From positions 18,855,354 to 18,919,353 of the forward strand of contig NC_019876.2 in NCBI RefSeq assembly GCF_002234675.1: a stretch of 64,000 nucleotides of DNA, read 5' to 3'. A model generated the notes under the pieces. The model did no database searches. It was not told where the DNA came from and saw only the letters and a list, made by a program, of their open reading frames with translations. A program made the translations under genes and the position numbers. Position 1 is the first letter of the stretch; each line of letters opens with the position of its first letter. This DNA comes from Oryzias latipes (lineage: Eukaryota > Chordata > Actinopteri > Beloniformes > Adrianichthyidae). Shown one piece after another: positions 1 through 11,400 of this stretch.

Positions 1-833
1 TCTACTTAAGTGGACTTGAAAACACATGTTTGAGCTGCTGTACTGTAACACTGTTCTTTAAATCAAAGGTAAATACTTACTGAACACGCTGCGCTCTCTT
101 TCCCTGCTCTTTTTTCCACGTTTGTTTCCACATCGATAAGAAGCAGATCGATGATCTCCGAGTCTCCAATGATCTGTTTTTCACGTCTATCAGATTCTAC
201 AGTTTCCATTTCACTAAGCTAAGTGGAGGCATACTCCAAGACAACCCTTTAAATGTAGATTTAAAGAAAATATGACATGTTTGTACTGTGTATGTAGAGC
301 TTAACATATAATTGTGTTTGTTGGTAAAATAATCGTGGAACTTCAAAAATAAACTCTACAACAATAAAGACGTCGTTTAAAGATATATTATTTATGTCTC
401 AGTAGTGGAAAAACTACGCCTTAAAAGTCCAAATAGAGAATTGTGAAGGCAGAAACTGATCAAAAACTAAATCGATCCAACACAGCCTGTTAGCCAATAT
501 TTCGTGTCCCTTTTAAATGACGCAATAGTTACCAGACCCAGAACAATGACCCCTACTGGTGGGTCCGACTAATGACAATTTTTATAGTTTAACTTTTTTC
601 AACGATGTTTTCATTGAAATCATTTTAATGACTATTATAATTCATTATCCTATATTGTCAGTATATTTGCATAATATTGAGATTGAAGCTTTGTATTATA
701 AAAAAAATCGTCAGGCTTTTTTTTCCCTACATGATCATTCCTCTTGACTCACCACAAGAGGACGCTGTAAGCTTTGGTCAGATCAGTTATATCGCGAGAG
801 GAGACACGCCCGCTTGGGAAGCCTGGCCCAATG
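1..833. other. intergenic, no gene seen
   Basis: AT-rich sequence with only short chance ORFs. I see no exon-like block, RNA gene or recognisable repeat until the inverted-repeat structure that begins near 834. A related segment (a GAGAGGAGACACGCCCGC-type string near 796-820) recurs inside that structure at about 2145-2165, so the last 60 bases may already belong to the same element. Confidence 0.5.
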
Positions 834-946
834 AGTTATATCACTAGAGGAGACATCACGTGATTCCTCATGGGAGGAGAGCACCGCCATCTTGGTGAGG
901 TCAAGTCACTGCTGCAGTGCATGCATGTGAACTCATTTTTTGCAAA

Positions 947-1531
947 ATGCCAGTTCATTGTGCAAGTTTCAACTGCCAAAATCAGAGTCCACAAAGGAGG
1001 AAGGCAGAACATTTCACAGGTAAGAACTATAATTTTTTCTTTCACTGCTGGAGGGGCTTTATTAATAGAACACATGTTGACATGCTTGATACTGCAGGGC
1101 TATTATCAACATGCTGCATGATGTACGTATAATTTGCTGTCGACATAAATATAAACTTTATTTAGTTAAACCTGTACACGGTATACTAGGACTAGGCTTA
1201 TATAGTTATATAGATTTATACATTTCTGACTAAGTGACTGAACTTTTCTTGCAGGTTCCCAATGGATTCAGACTTAAGGAAAAAGTGGGCCTCAGCAATA
1301 AAAAGAGCTAACCCAGATGGATCACTGTGGTTACCAACTAGCAATACAGTCTGGCTATGTTCAAAAGATATTGGGGAAACAGATTTTGATAAGACTGGCC
1401 AGACTGTTTGCTTGAAACCCGACACCATACCATCTATGTTACACAAACTGATCACTCACATGAATCAGTGGGGAAATCAATTGTTTTTCTTTTGTTTTTT
1501 GTTTCTTTTTAAAGGGGAAAATCTTTTTTGA
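947..1531 (+). pseudogene. THAP-domain relic, two exons, frameshifted
   Basis: A first exon at 947-1019 begins MPVHCASFNC, the usual start of a THAP (C2CH) DNA-binding domain, and ends at a GTAAG donor. After a 235-base intron with a TTGCAG acceptor, 1255 onward reads [17 protein letters not shown] and continues to LKPDTIPS, typical of the second half of THAP domains. The two halves do not share a frame: the first exon must shift by one base for the junction to read FHRFP. The last zinc ligand of the C-x2-H pair is replaced (LCSKDI, Asp where His is expected). The frame runs into a T-rich stretch and stops at 1531. This is a dead copy, probably transposon-derived. Confidence 0.7.
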
Positions 1532-2037
1532 CTTTTGGACTTATTGTTGACTTATTATTATCATTTATTATTATTGACCTATCATTGATTTATTGTTATC
1601 ATTTAATATTATTATTGACTTACTATTGATTTATCATTATTATTTATTATTGATTCATCATTATTATTTATTATTGACTTATTTATATATTGTTATTTTG
1701 TATTATTATTGACTTATTATTGATTTATTATCATTTAATATTATTATTGACTTATTATTTTTATATTGTTATTATTTATTATTAATATCAACGTATTGTT
1801 GGGCTTTTCTAAATAATTTAAATTACAAGTCAAAGAAGTCTAAAACTTTGAAATGTTTAAATATTATTTTCAAAAATTCTTTGTAATTTTTATTTATTTA
1901 CAAGAAGTTCTGCAACAATGCATTTTGTTTGTACAGCAACAAATGATGTATGTATATATATATAAATTATATACATATATTATATATTTATTTATATGTA
2001 TTAGTATATATAAATATGAATATATATAAATTATATA

Positions 2038-2290
2038 AAAGCTACTTAGATGCCACCAAAGGCTATAGAAGTCATTGTCATGTGGGCGTCGTTGACCTCA
2101 CCAAGATGGCGTCCCGCTCCGCCACCATCGGCCAGGCTTCTAAAGCGGGCGTGTCTCCTCTAGTGATATAACTCGTTGGCCTGGCCGACGGTGGCAGAGC
2201 GTGACGCCATCTTGGTGAGGTCGTGGGCGCCCACATGAAAATGCTTTCCATGGCCTTTGGTAGCATCTAAGTAGCTTTTATATAATTTAT
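2038..2290. repeat. near-perfect palindromic core of the fold-back
   Basis: The sequence from AAAGCTACTTAGATGC at 2038 onward is mirrored by its reverse complement ending near 2285, with the centre near 2160. Each arm holds a CACCAAGATGGCGTC-like stretch and the ACGCCCGC / CTCTAGTGATATAACTC motif. AT-rich microsatellites lie outside both arms. Confidence 0.7.
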
Positions 2291-2350
2291 GTATATTTAT
2301 ATTTATATATATTTATACATATATATACATATATAATATATATGTACTTA

Positions 2351-2352
<2 letters not shown>

Positions 2353-2407
<55 letters not shown>
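2353..2407. repeat. (AT)n microsatellite
   Basis: About 27 uninterrupted TA/AT dinucleotides, flanked by more irregular AT-rich sequence on the right arm of the fold-back. Confidence 0.9.
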
Positions 2408-2413
<6 letters not shown>

Positions 2414-3140
2414 TTGATGTTGTTAAATAAGAGAAACAGGCAGCCTTAAAAGCTCAAACTTTAATGAAAAATGCATAGTTGCAGGACTTCTTACAAATAA
2501 AAAAAAATGTAACAAAGAATTTTTAAAAATTCTTTTTAAACATGTAAAAGTTTTAGACCTCTTTGAATTTAAATTCTACGAAAGGAACGAAAATAGTCTG
2601 TTATTAGAATTAGAATGTTGAAAACGCCAAAAAGTGCTCCTCCTCAGATGGAAGCATCACACAAACGTAGAGATCTTGTCTTCCATGGAGGAAGAAAGGA
2701 TTGAAGTGGACAGCTGCCTACAGGGATACCGATGGCTTCACCGGGCTGCAGAGATCCTGCAAACCACCCATCAATAAATAAAACATTAACAAAATCGGAT
2801 TTCAAACAAATGAGCTTCCAAACATTTGGAACGTTATCAATTAACATTCAGCTCACCTGTTCAATTAAGTTTAGTCGGTCTGCTCTTTTCTCTTTTCTTT
2901 CTGTCTTCTTTTTTCTTCTTTTCTTTTTTCTCATAAATTTACGATTTAATATCTCGTATTTTTCCTTTTTTTTTTTTTGGTGGCCCTAAAACTCTGTCTG
3001 ATTTTGGCAGTTGAAACCAATGAACTGGCATTTTGCAAAAAATGTGTTCACGTGCATGCACTGCAGCAGTGACTTGACCTCACCAAGTTGGAGGTGCTCT
3101 TCTCCCATGAGGAACCACGTGATGACTCCTCTTTAGCAAA

Positions 3141-5339
3141 TGCAATCGTTTTTTTACTTCAATAAATTATATAGTGCGCTATTCCACAAACTACGCTTCA
3201 GAATGAAGTGCACAAATTCAACATTTGAATTCACACGGTTCTTACTGTCATTCACTCCTCTAGTTATAAAAATCTATAAATTCCATCCATTCTTCTTATG
3301 AATGAAATCGAATGAGGAACAGAAAAAGGAATGTTAGATATATATTAATTGAATAAGGATAAGATAGCTTATGGGTGATGTCTTCCTGGATGTACGAACC
3401 AGGTAGGAACAATAATTCATTATCTTCGTATGGCGGCGGAAGTCATTCATCGACACACACGTCAAATTCAGGCTTCAAAATTTTATTGTAAAACATTTCA
3501 AATGTGTTCGTGTGAGTCAGTTTCATTCTTTCTTGTACTATGTTTTAGAATACATTTTCAGCTTAACTCTAAAATGTATATTTTGTGGTGATTTGTTCAT
3601 TTTCAGGCTACAAAAACACGTTTTATGCTTCGCTTGTTTTTAGCATGATGGTCAAACATGCTCTCACACGGGATCATACCAACCAATCGGAGTTGTATAG
3701 GAGGAGCTATCTAACGCATGGCATCATGGGTAAATCAAATAAAAATAACTTAAAAGGTTATCTTTAAAGGGTTGCGAACCAATATAACCCTTTCCTGTAG
3801 TCATTAACAGTAGGTTGGTTGGTATAAAGTATAAAATTATGGCTTACCGTGTTGTTGTAAACTAAGGTAATTACTGCGCATGACAGAACCATAACGGAGA
3901 CACCATGCTTAGAAGTACTAGTACCATGTTGCTGCATCTGGAAAGTTAAGACTATACTTTCAGGGATCATTTCTATAGTGCATAACTTGAGAAATGTGTT
4001 TCTAAAGTGATTGGTCTCGCTAACCACGATGAAGAGTTAGTGATGCTTCACCCTGAGCGCGAAGCGTACTTCAGTCAGTGAGTTTCTCACAAGACTGTCG
4101 TTATTGATGACCGTTCACTGCTTACCTAGGTTAGCAGCGATGGGTGAAGTATGTGCCGAGTGGTTACCAATGTGTCCAAAGTAAATTAATAGGGACTAGA
4201 ATGTACACTATCATAATACACAGCGTCCGCAACTATACTGATGAGCAAGCGATGACGTTGCTAAACTCCTCTCTGATGATGCGAGCACATGCGTTGGAGA
4301 ACTTGTACTGTGATTCACGGGCTACATTTAGACCTAATAATGTCAAATTAAAGGTCCAGTTTGATCATTTAGACATCCCAAATTAGTGTAAAAGCTGTTG
4401 AAACAATTAACGAGAGTTAGAGTATGTTTATGTGGCGGCTGTTTCTATCTCCTGCCAGCAGCAGAAATGAGCGTGAAATTCCGCCCCGCTGCCTGGGGAA
4501 ATACTTAAAGGGATGAGGATTTTTTTAAAGGAGCGCGTTTGGGATTAACTTTTCCTTTCACGGGCTTTGATATTCAACCATCAAGATCTCGACTGACGTA
4601 GGAATCGAGGGGATTCCGTGTCGCCCGCTATAGCAATCATGCAGCCAGAAACGGAGTAAGTCGTCCGGACTATTTGACATGTGCTGCTATTTTTTAAGAA
4701 ACTCAAACTGCCCCTTTAATTACTGATCAGCCAATGATGCAGTAGAGTCGGATAGACTCTGACAAATAATGAAACAAATGATGTTCAACCTTTCGATAGA
4801 TGGATGTTCATTTTCTAAGAATTTGGAGGATTTCGACTCTATTCGCAGCGTCCTTCTGCACAGGTGAGCCAAACGGTAACATTAACTTTTACACGACCAC
4901 GTGCGGTTTTGCATACGGGTATGTTTAAAGGCAAACTAGTCTTTACCAAATTTATCAGAAATGTCTAGGGGGGTTAAAAACAGGTCAACCGAGAAGTGGA
5001 GAAGCTAGGACAGTAATATAAACTATAAAATGAAATAAAAATTGTATAACATTTAAGAAGAGAGGAAGGCGCATGCGTGCACAAATCAAAACAGAAATAG
5101 TCAATTTTAAAGTACTCGTTTATTTGGTGCGCAATGTTGGATTTGTGACGTCTAACTGCTGACGATTTTAAGACCCCATTAAGAAAATATCCGGTAATAT
5201 ATTTGATCTACGTAACATTTGAAAAGACAAATCATTTTATTTTGTGAAGCACACACCTCAAGTTAAACCTCATTCTAGCGAGAAAAGTTGGCTTCTGTGT
5301 TGTCAGGGGCAACTGCCCAATCCACCAATTAGATTCTGG
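3141..5339. other. intergenic, no certain gene; possible small exon pair
   Basis: No recognisable protein family. A short ATG-led segment at 4639-4655 ends at a GTAAGT donor, and a 48-base segment at 4824-4871 sits between an AG and a GTGAGC donor. They could be two small exons of an unidentified transcript, or an upstream non-coding exon of intu, but neither matches a protein I know. The GC content rises toward the intu promoter. Confidence 0.3.
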
Positions 5340-5488
5340 GGTAGATATCACGTGACCCTCCGTGAGCGGTCCCCCCCCCCCCATCCAAACAAAATGGCGA
5401 GTGGTCGTTGCAGCCAGATGTAGTTGAAATTAACTACGTTTCGGCGTTCCTTTGATGTTATCCTTAAAAGGAAAATATTATGAAATAA
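5340..5488 (+). promoter_or_regulatory. intu proximal promoter and 5' UTR with short uORF
   Basis: A palindromic TCACGTGA E-box (USF/TFE type) lies at 5348-5355. An AAAATGGCGA string at 5391-5400 fits the YY1 motif often found just downstream of transcription starts. The ATG inside that motif opens a 9-codon upstream ORF (MASGRCSQM, stop at 5421-5423). The transcription start itself cannot be fixed from sequence. Confidence 0.4.
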
Positions 5489-8400
5489 ATGGCTAATTGT
5501 AGTGCAGATATACCTCAAACGAGGACGGATAAGGACGAAGTTAGGCATCAGAACAAGAGCGGCAGTGACTCCACATCAAGTTTCAGCGACTCTGACTCCA
5601 GCAAGTAAGAAAACGACGAGGATTGTTCTAGTTATGTAGAGATAAAAGACCTGCGTTTCTAACCTGTTATTCTACACTGTAGACGTCTCTGTCAAACGTG
5701 CTTTAATACACAAAACGACCTAAATGAAAAGGCAAGGATATATAATTCAACAAATGTAAGTGGTTCTGTAACCTACGAACCTTTCTGAATAATTATGCCT
5801 AACCAGAACACCAAGCGACGAAAATGGACTATTTGTGACTATTATTATTCTATAGAGTTTTTATTTATATGTATATAATATAACTATTCTGCTGAAGGAC
5901 CCACTTTAGTGAAAATTGTGTTTTTAATATGTTCTTGTGGCATTTTTCCCTTGATGGGGGACACATTAAGAAAATTCAACTCAAAGTTGCATTTCTGTGT
6001 GTTTCCTTTTTTCAAATCATTGTGAATCAGAAAGCAGACGAAAAAATGCCGTTTAAAACAGAGCATATTTGTTAATACACTCGGCGGCCACAAGCTCCCT
6101 GCTCCGCCCCATTCTGTTGCAGACAAATAAATCCATGGATTTCTTTGTTTTCCTCGTCTGAGCTGGTATCTGTCTCAAAATTGGACGGCTGGGTAGCTCC
6201 TTGCCATTTTTGTTGTACCGGTAATGTTTTACTTTAGCATTGTGAGGGGCAGTAAGCTAGCGGGAGAGCATGTAAACAGAGAGCTCTCATCCACATGGAG
6301 GGGAAGGGGGCGAGGTTACTCCATGCCAAAGGTCCCGCCGACTACTCAGAGATCAATTTCTACGAACTACAGAACGTATGTCCTAGAAAACAACTCAGGT
6401 TCTTTGATTTTGGCTAAAACTGGCGTGATCATAATTACAAGACCACTGGGAATGCTTTTAAAATTGATCAAAAGATTATCCAAGTTTGACTTTAATATGC
6501 TTTCTAATATCCAAACTTCTGCAGTGAGCTGGAACCAGAATGGCTTGACAACATTCAAAAGAATGGGGAACTTTTCTACCTGGAGCTTAGTGAAGGCGAG
6601 GAGGAGGCGGCTCTGGCCCAGGCCACAGCAAATCCCTGCATGTCCACCAACCACGTTCGCTTCAGCGAAAAGGAAGCAGAGATCATCACGGTGCACAACA
6701 AGCAGCCACACAGCTCACACACCAAAGCTGCTCCCACACTTAAAAGGTTAGCCAGAATCTTGAGGAGGAAATCCCGGCGCTCTCGGCACAGGGAGCCGCA
6801 CAGTGGAAGCAGAGACACTTCATCGCCACCAGCTTCCATTTTAAAAAACCAGACAGGTCAGCGTCAGGGTGAGGGAGCTCATCAGCAGCTGAAGGAAGTG
6901 TGTGTCTACCTCAATCCCAAACGCCTAGCAGGTTCCTCCCCCCTTCTGAGTGACAGAGGAAGCCTGCTGGAGGCGCTGCTGGGAGTGGTACATCACCCCA
7001 CATGGAGCACAGGACAGACAGACCCTGAAGTGCTCAGGCAGGAGGAAAGACTGACTGTTCATGGATTGGTACCAAACAGTCCAGCAACAAAATGTGGCCG
7101 AATCTTTATTGGTAAGACCTTAATTTCAGCCATTTTCAATGTAATCGCCATCATAACTTTGTCTGTTAACTGTTTTTAGAGCAATCTTTTTTAAGAGCTG
7201 TGTTCCTTGGCTACCCAAAAACATTCTTAATAACCTCAACCATTAATTTTAAGGATTACACCTATCAAGAAGGTAACAGGTAAAACACCTCATCTCATAC
7301 CAAGATTTAAGGTTTTGTTTTGTGCAATTTCTATAAGTTAGAATGAACCAGAAAGGATTTACATCTCTGTTTACCTTTCTGAAGCCACAGATACACTAGG
7401 CAGGTGACGCGCATTCAAGGATGCACTAAACGCAGGTTTTTGAATGCGTATAAAGCCCAGTGTTCACATTGGACTAGCATTGAGGGGCTTCTTCTTTTTC
7501 TACTGTTCACAAGCGCATGTTCACAATCTACAGCTGGAAGAGGCTTGAAGCAAAATTTCGAAACGGTGCAAAACTGGCAAATCTTGCTCCAGGCTTTTTC
7601 TTTCACAACTCTATCCCGATATATGAAATACTTGGTGTGATATCATCCCAGCCGAGCACAAACCACAATTATTCATTTCTCCTCCATGATCAATTTAAAA
7701 CGGTTGGCACTTCCGTGACTTAAAGGGCCTATACCATACAAAATCATTTTTTTTAGCTTTTAATTGTATTATAATGCTGATTCTTCATGAAAACAAACCC
7801 CAAAGTGGTATTTCTAAAACCATCGCTCTGAGCACCAGCCCCTCCCAACCCACGAAAACGAGCGAGTTCACCATGAGCTGATGTAGACAGGTGAGAACAG
7901 CCCCTTCCAGGAAGAATCGGTTCTCACAAGCTGACGTATACAGGTGAGAACAGCCCCTTCCAGGAAGAATCTGCACTGCCAGCACCACCCTCAGGCTAAC
8001 AAACACACACTATCTCCGCGGAGTAGGCGTGATTGGCTAAACCTTTTCATTTTATATGCACAATGTGTACATCATCTTTGCAACAGTTTGGATGTTTTAT
8101 TTCGTAGACAAGATACAGTATCGCTGTAGAGGCCAACTCTAGGTTGACGTCATGAAATGGGCAGCACCCACAGAGAGAAAGCCAGCGCCTTAGAAAGTTG
8201 TCTTACTCCTAGGTAGGAAAAGACCTCAGGCAAAGAACTAATATTTAATTAAATATGTTTTCTTTTGTGTGCCAAAGGTAATCTATTATCATATACATTG
8301 ATATTCTTTAAAATAAAAGGCTTACCAATAGCATGGTATAGACCTTTTAAAGGGCACATCATCCATATGTTACTACCAAAATCAATTGATCCAAGTTTGA

Positions 8401-11400
8401 CCTGGTTTACCTTTCAACACGTGTTCAATGGCCACGTGTTTTTTATATAATGCCTGAAAATGGTTGTAAAAACTTGTGTGGCTATGCATGATGATGCGGA
8501 TTTTGAACACGGAAGCCCAGAACACGCATGGTCGCTTGAATGTGCATTGCCAAGGGTGGTGTGAACATAGCTTAAGACAAGGAGTAAATGAACGTTTATC
8601 CATCCATTCATCCAATTGCGCAAGTTCTCCCACTTAAAAAGATGATAGAGGCCTGTAATTTTCATTATAGGTAGACCTCAACTATGAGAGACAAAATGAG
8701 AAGAAAAAAAATCCAGAAAATCACATGGTTTTATTTTTAAATAATTTATTTGAAAATTATGGTGGAAAATAAGTATTTGATCACCTACAAACAAGCAAGA
8801 TCTCTGGCTCTCATAGACCTGTAACTTCTTCTATAAGAGGATCCTCTATCTTCCACTCATTACCTGTATTAATGGCTCCTGTTTGAACTTGTTATCTATA
8901 AAAAAGACACCTGTACACAACCTCAGTCACATTTCAAACTCCACTATGGCCAAAAGGCAAAGAGCTGTCTAAGGACACCAGAAACAAAATTGTTGTCTTG
9001 CACCAGGCTGGGATGACTGAATCTGTGATAAGTAAGCAGCTTGATGTGAAGAAATCCACTGTGGGAACAATTATTAGGAAATGTTAGACACCACTGAGGA
9101 TCTCCCTCTGATCTGCAAAATTGGTGGCTGACTAAATACTTTTTTGCCTCACTGTATTTGTTTTAGAAAATGCAACTGGACCTGTACTTATGTAATCATT
9201 TCAACAACATGCAAACACATACTCAAACCCCCTGCTGTTAATACAACGTCCTAGTCATTGTTACGCAGACAGACAGAAAGTATCAGAGAAGAAAAATGAT
9301 GCATTTGATTTGTAGTTGAAATGACCACAACAATGTGTAAAGTGTACTTATTACTTAAGAACTGAATGAGATTGATTGATGTTAGGGCAGTAAATCTTTT
9401 CAAAACTTTTGGCCTCCATATATCACCATAGTCTGTCTACAAGGTGAAAAATGCATGCAATTGAAGAGAATTATACTTTATGACTGGTGCAACCTCTGCA
9501 AAAGCTCAACCACCTTTATATTTTTTATCTTAATGTTAAGATGAGAAGTACCTGGCTTTATTAACAGTTTTTAAAGCATTTACTTTGAATCTTTGTTATT
9601 GACTATGGCTTTAAAAACTGCGTTGAATTTGTGTTTCTTTGGTTTATATTCCCTTATTTTACTGAATGATCATCCATTTCTTGCATCGGATGCTCAGGTG
9701 ACGTTCTTGTCGCTGTGGATGACGTTGATGTGACCCCAGAGAACATCGAGAGGGTTTTGTCCTGCATCCCAGGACCAGCACAGGTCAGTCTCGTACCTAA
9801 ACTACAGAAGTACACTTGTTTTTTCATTGTTTTTCACGTGTCCTCCAGGTTCTAATTCTGACTCCATTGTTCATATAAATTGCTTTAAAATACTTTTGGG
9901 TCTTCTGGTAGATGGTAGTGTCTTGAATGAAAGCAGGGACTGTCACTGGTCCAAAGAAGAAAACCACCCATTACCGAGTTATGATCCTTTGATCCAGCAG
10001 GGATTTAAAAAAAAATCCAGACCTCCAAAAAGTAGGAATTTGAAAATGACAGAGTGCATGCAGTGCTGGTGGAGAGCATGGCAGACAAACTTGGCTGCGA
10101 CTCTCATTTTGTGCCACGGGAAGCTGCGGGTTTGGAAACTCAGTTAATTTTAAGATTATAAGTCAGAAGCAAAATTACCCTGTAGGGTAAAAAGGAGTTT
10201 TTTTGGGGGGGGCACAACTGGGAAGTCAGGGGAGATTCTTTGATGTAGGGCGAAGTTTTCTGCGTGCAGTCAGCCCCTTTGGAACCCAGAAAGTAATTAT
10301 TATTTTTGAAAAAACAGTTTGAAAGGATTAAAGCCAGTCAAAAGTGGTCTTTACTAACCCCAGACACGAAGAACAGGGTCTCCTCTCTGCGTACGTCCAT
10401 CCCTGAATGGGTGGTAAATGAGTGATTTCAGCAGGCTGGAATACTAGAGTGCTCTCCATCCTAACCACATTTCTATTATTTATGATGAGAGAAAGTGCTG
10501 CAATCTGCCCACTCGGCCTCTTTATCCAGAGATGTCCCCCGTTTGGCCTCTTCTTCTTTAAACGTTTTCAAAACGCACATTTAGCTTTATCTGGCATAGA
10601 ATGTAAATCCTAAAAAAATGAAAATACAATATGGATAAATCTGTGGCAAACTATTACTATCACAGCATGGCTTGGAGCCCAAGCATAGCAACTCGCCAGA
10701 AAGGCTGCAATGGAGGCTTCTGGGAAGGATCGTGCTCAGAAGCTACATGAACGCCGTCTTTTACTTTTTGGACTTGAAAGCACCACAGAACTGCAGGCAC
10801 AAACTGATCCCTGGCTTTTTTAAAATTTCTTTTGTCCTTCAGTCCTGCTCCGGCGTAAGTAGAAGAACAGGAAGAGGATCTACTGAGATTTGGGAGGTTT
10901 GAGCTGTAGGAGTCAGCCCTGCAGGCTGTTCTGTTCTGTTCTTCAGGTGCATCTCACTGAGACAACATTTCCTTAGATGCTAATCACACACCAGAGTTTA
11001 AGTGTAAAACCCCAAAGAAAGGATTTAAATCCTTCCAATCTTAAAACACCCACCCCAATGAAAATCATGTTTTTGGTGTTTTTAACATGTTCTTGTGGCA
11101 TTTTTTTTTCATGATAGAGGACAGATATTAAGAAAATTAAGCTTAAAATTGCATTTCAGAATATTTATTTATTCAAATTGTTATGGATGAGAAGCAGATG
11201 CAAAAATCAAGTTGGAAAAAGCTTGTAGGTGTGACGTAGAAGCTGCTATGGCAAGCCACAAGCTCCCTGCTCTGCTCCATTCCAATGCATCCACTTGTCT
11301 ACAAATGGATCCATGTACATCTTTGTTTTCTTCATCCGGGCTGGTATCTGGTTCAAAATTGCACAGCTGGATGGCTCCAATATTGCTGTCAGAGGATGCA

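Larger units (their letters stand above)
834..3140. repeat. 2.3 kb fold-back element with two nested inverted repeats
   Basis: The outer arms, about 834-993 and 2994-3140, are reverse complements with few mismatches, sharing for example the GCAAAATGCCAGTTCATTG string. A second inverted pair lies inside, about 1800-2160 against 2165-2590, meeting at a palindromic centre. The sequence between outer and inner arms is not symmetrical: the left side carries a THAP-like second exon, the right side does not. Such long arms around a zinc-finger relic suggest a DNA transposon that has rearranged. P-element and Kolobok families are the known transposons encoding THAP domains, but I cannot assign this one to either. 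Confidence 0.65.

Noticed and set aside
4144-4386. An 80-codon + strand ORF
   Set aside because: It resembles no protein family, lies in unique intergenic sequence and has no splice or composition support.
6224-6751. A 175-codon + strand ORF over intu exon 2
   Set aside because: It joins R1 repeat sequence to exon 2 in the wrong frame. The intu frame, confirmed by protein similarity on both sides, is different.
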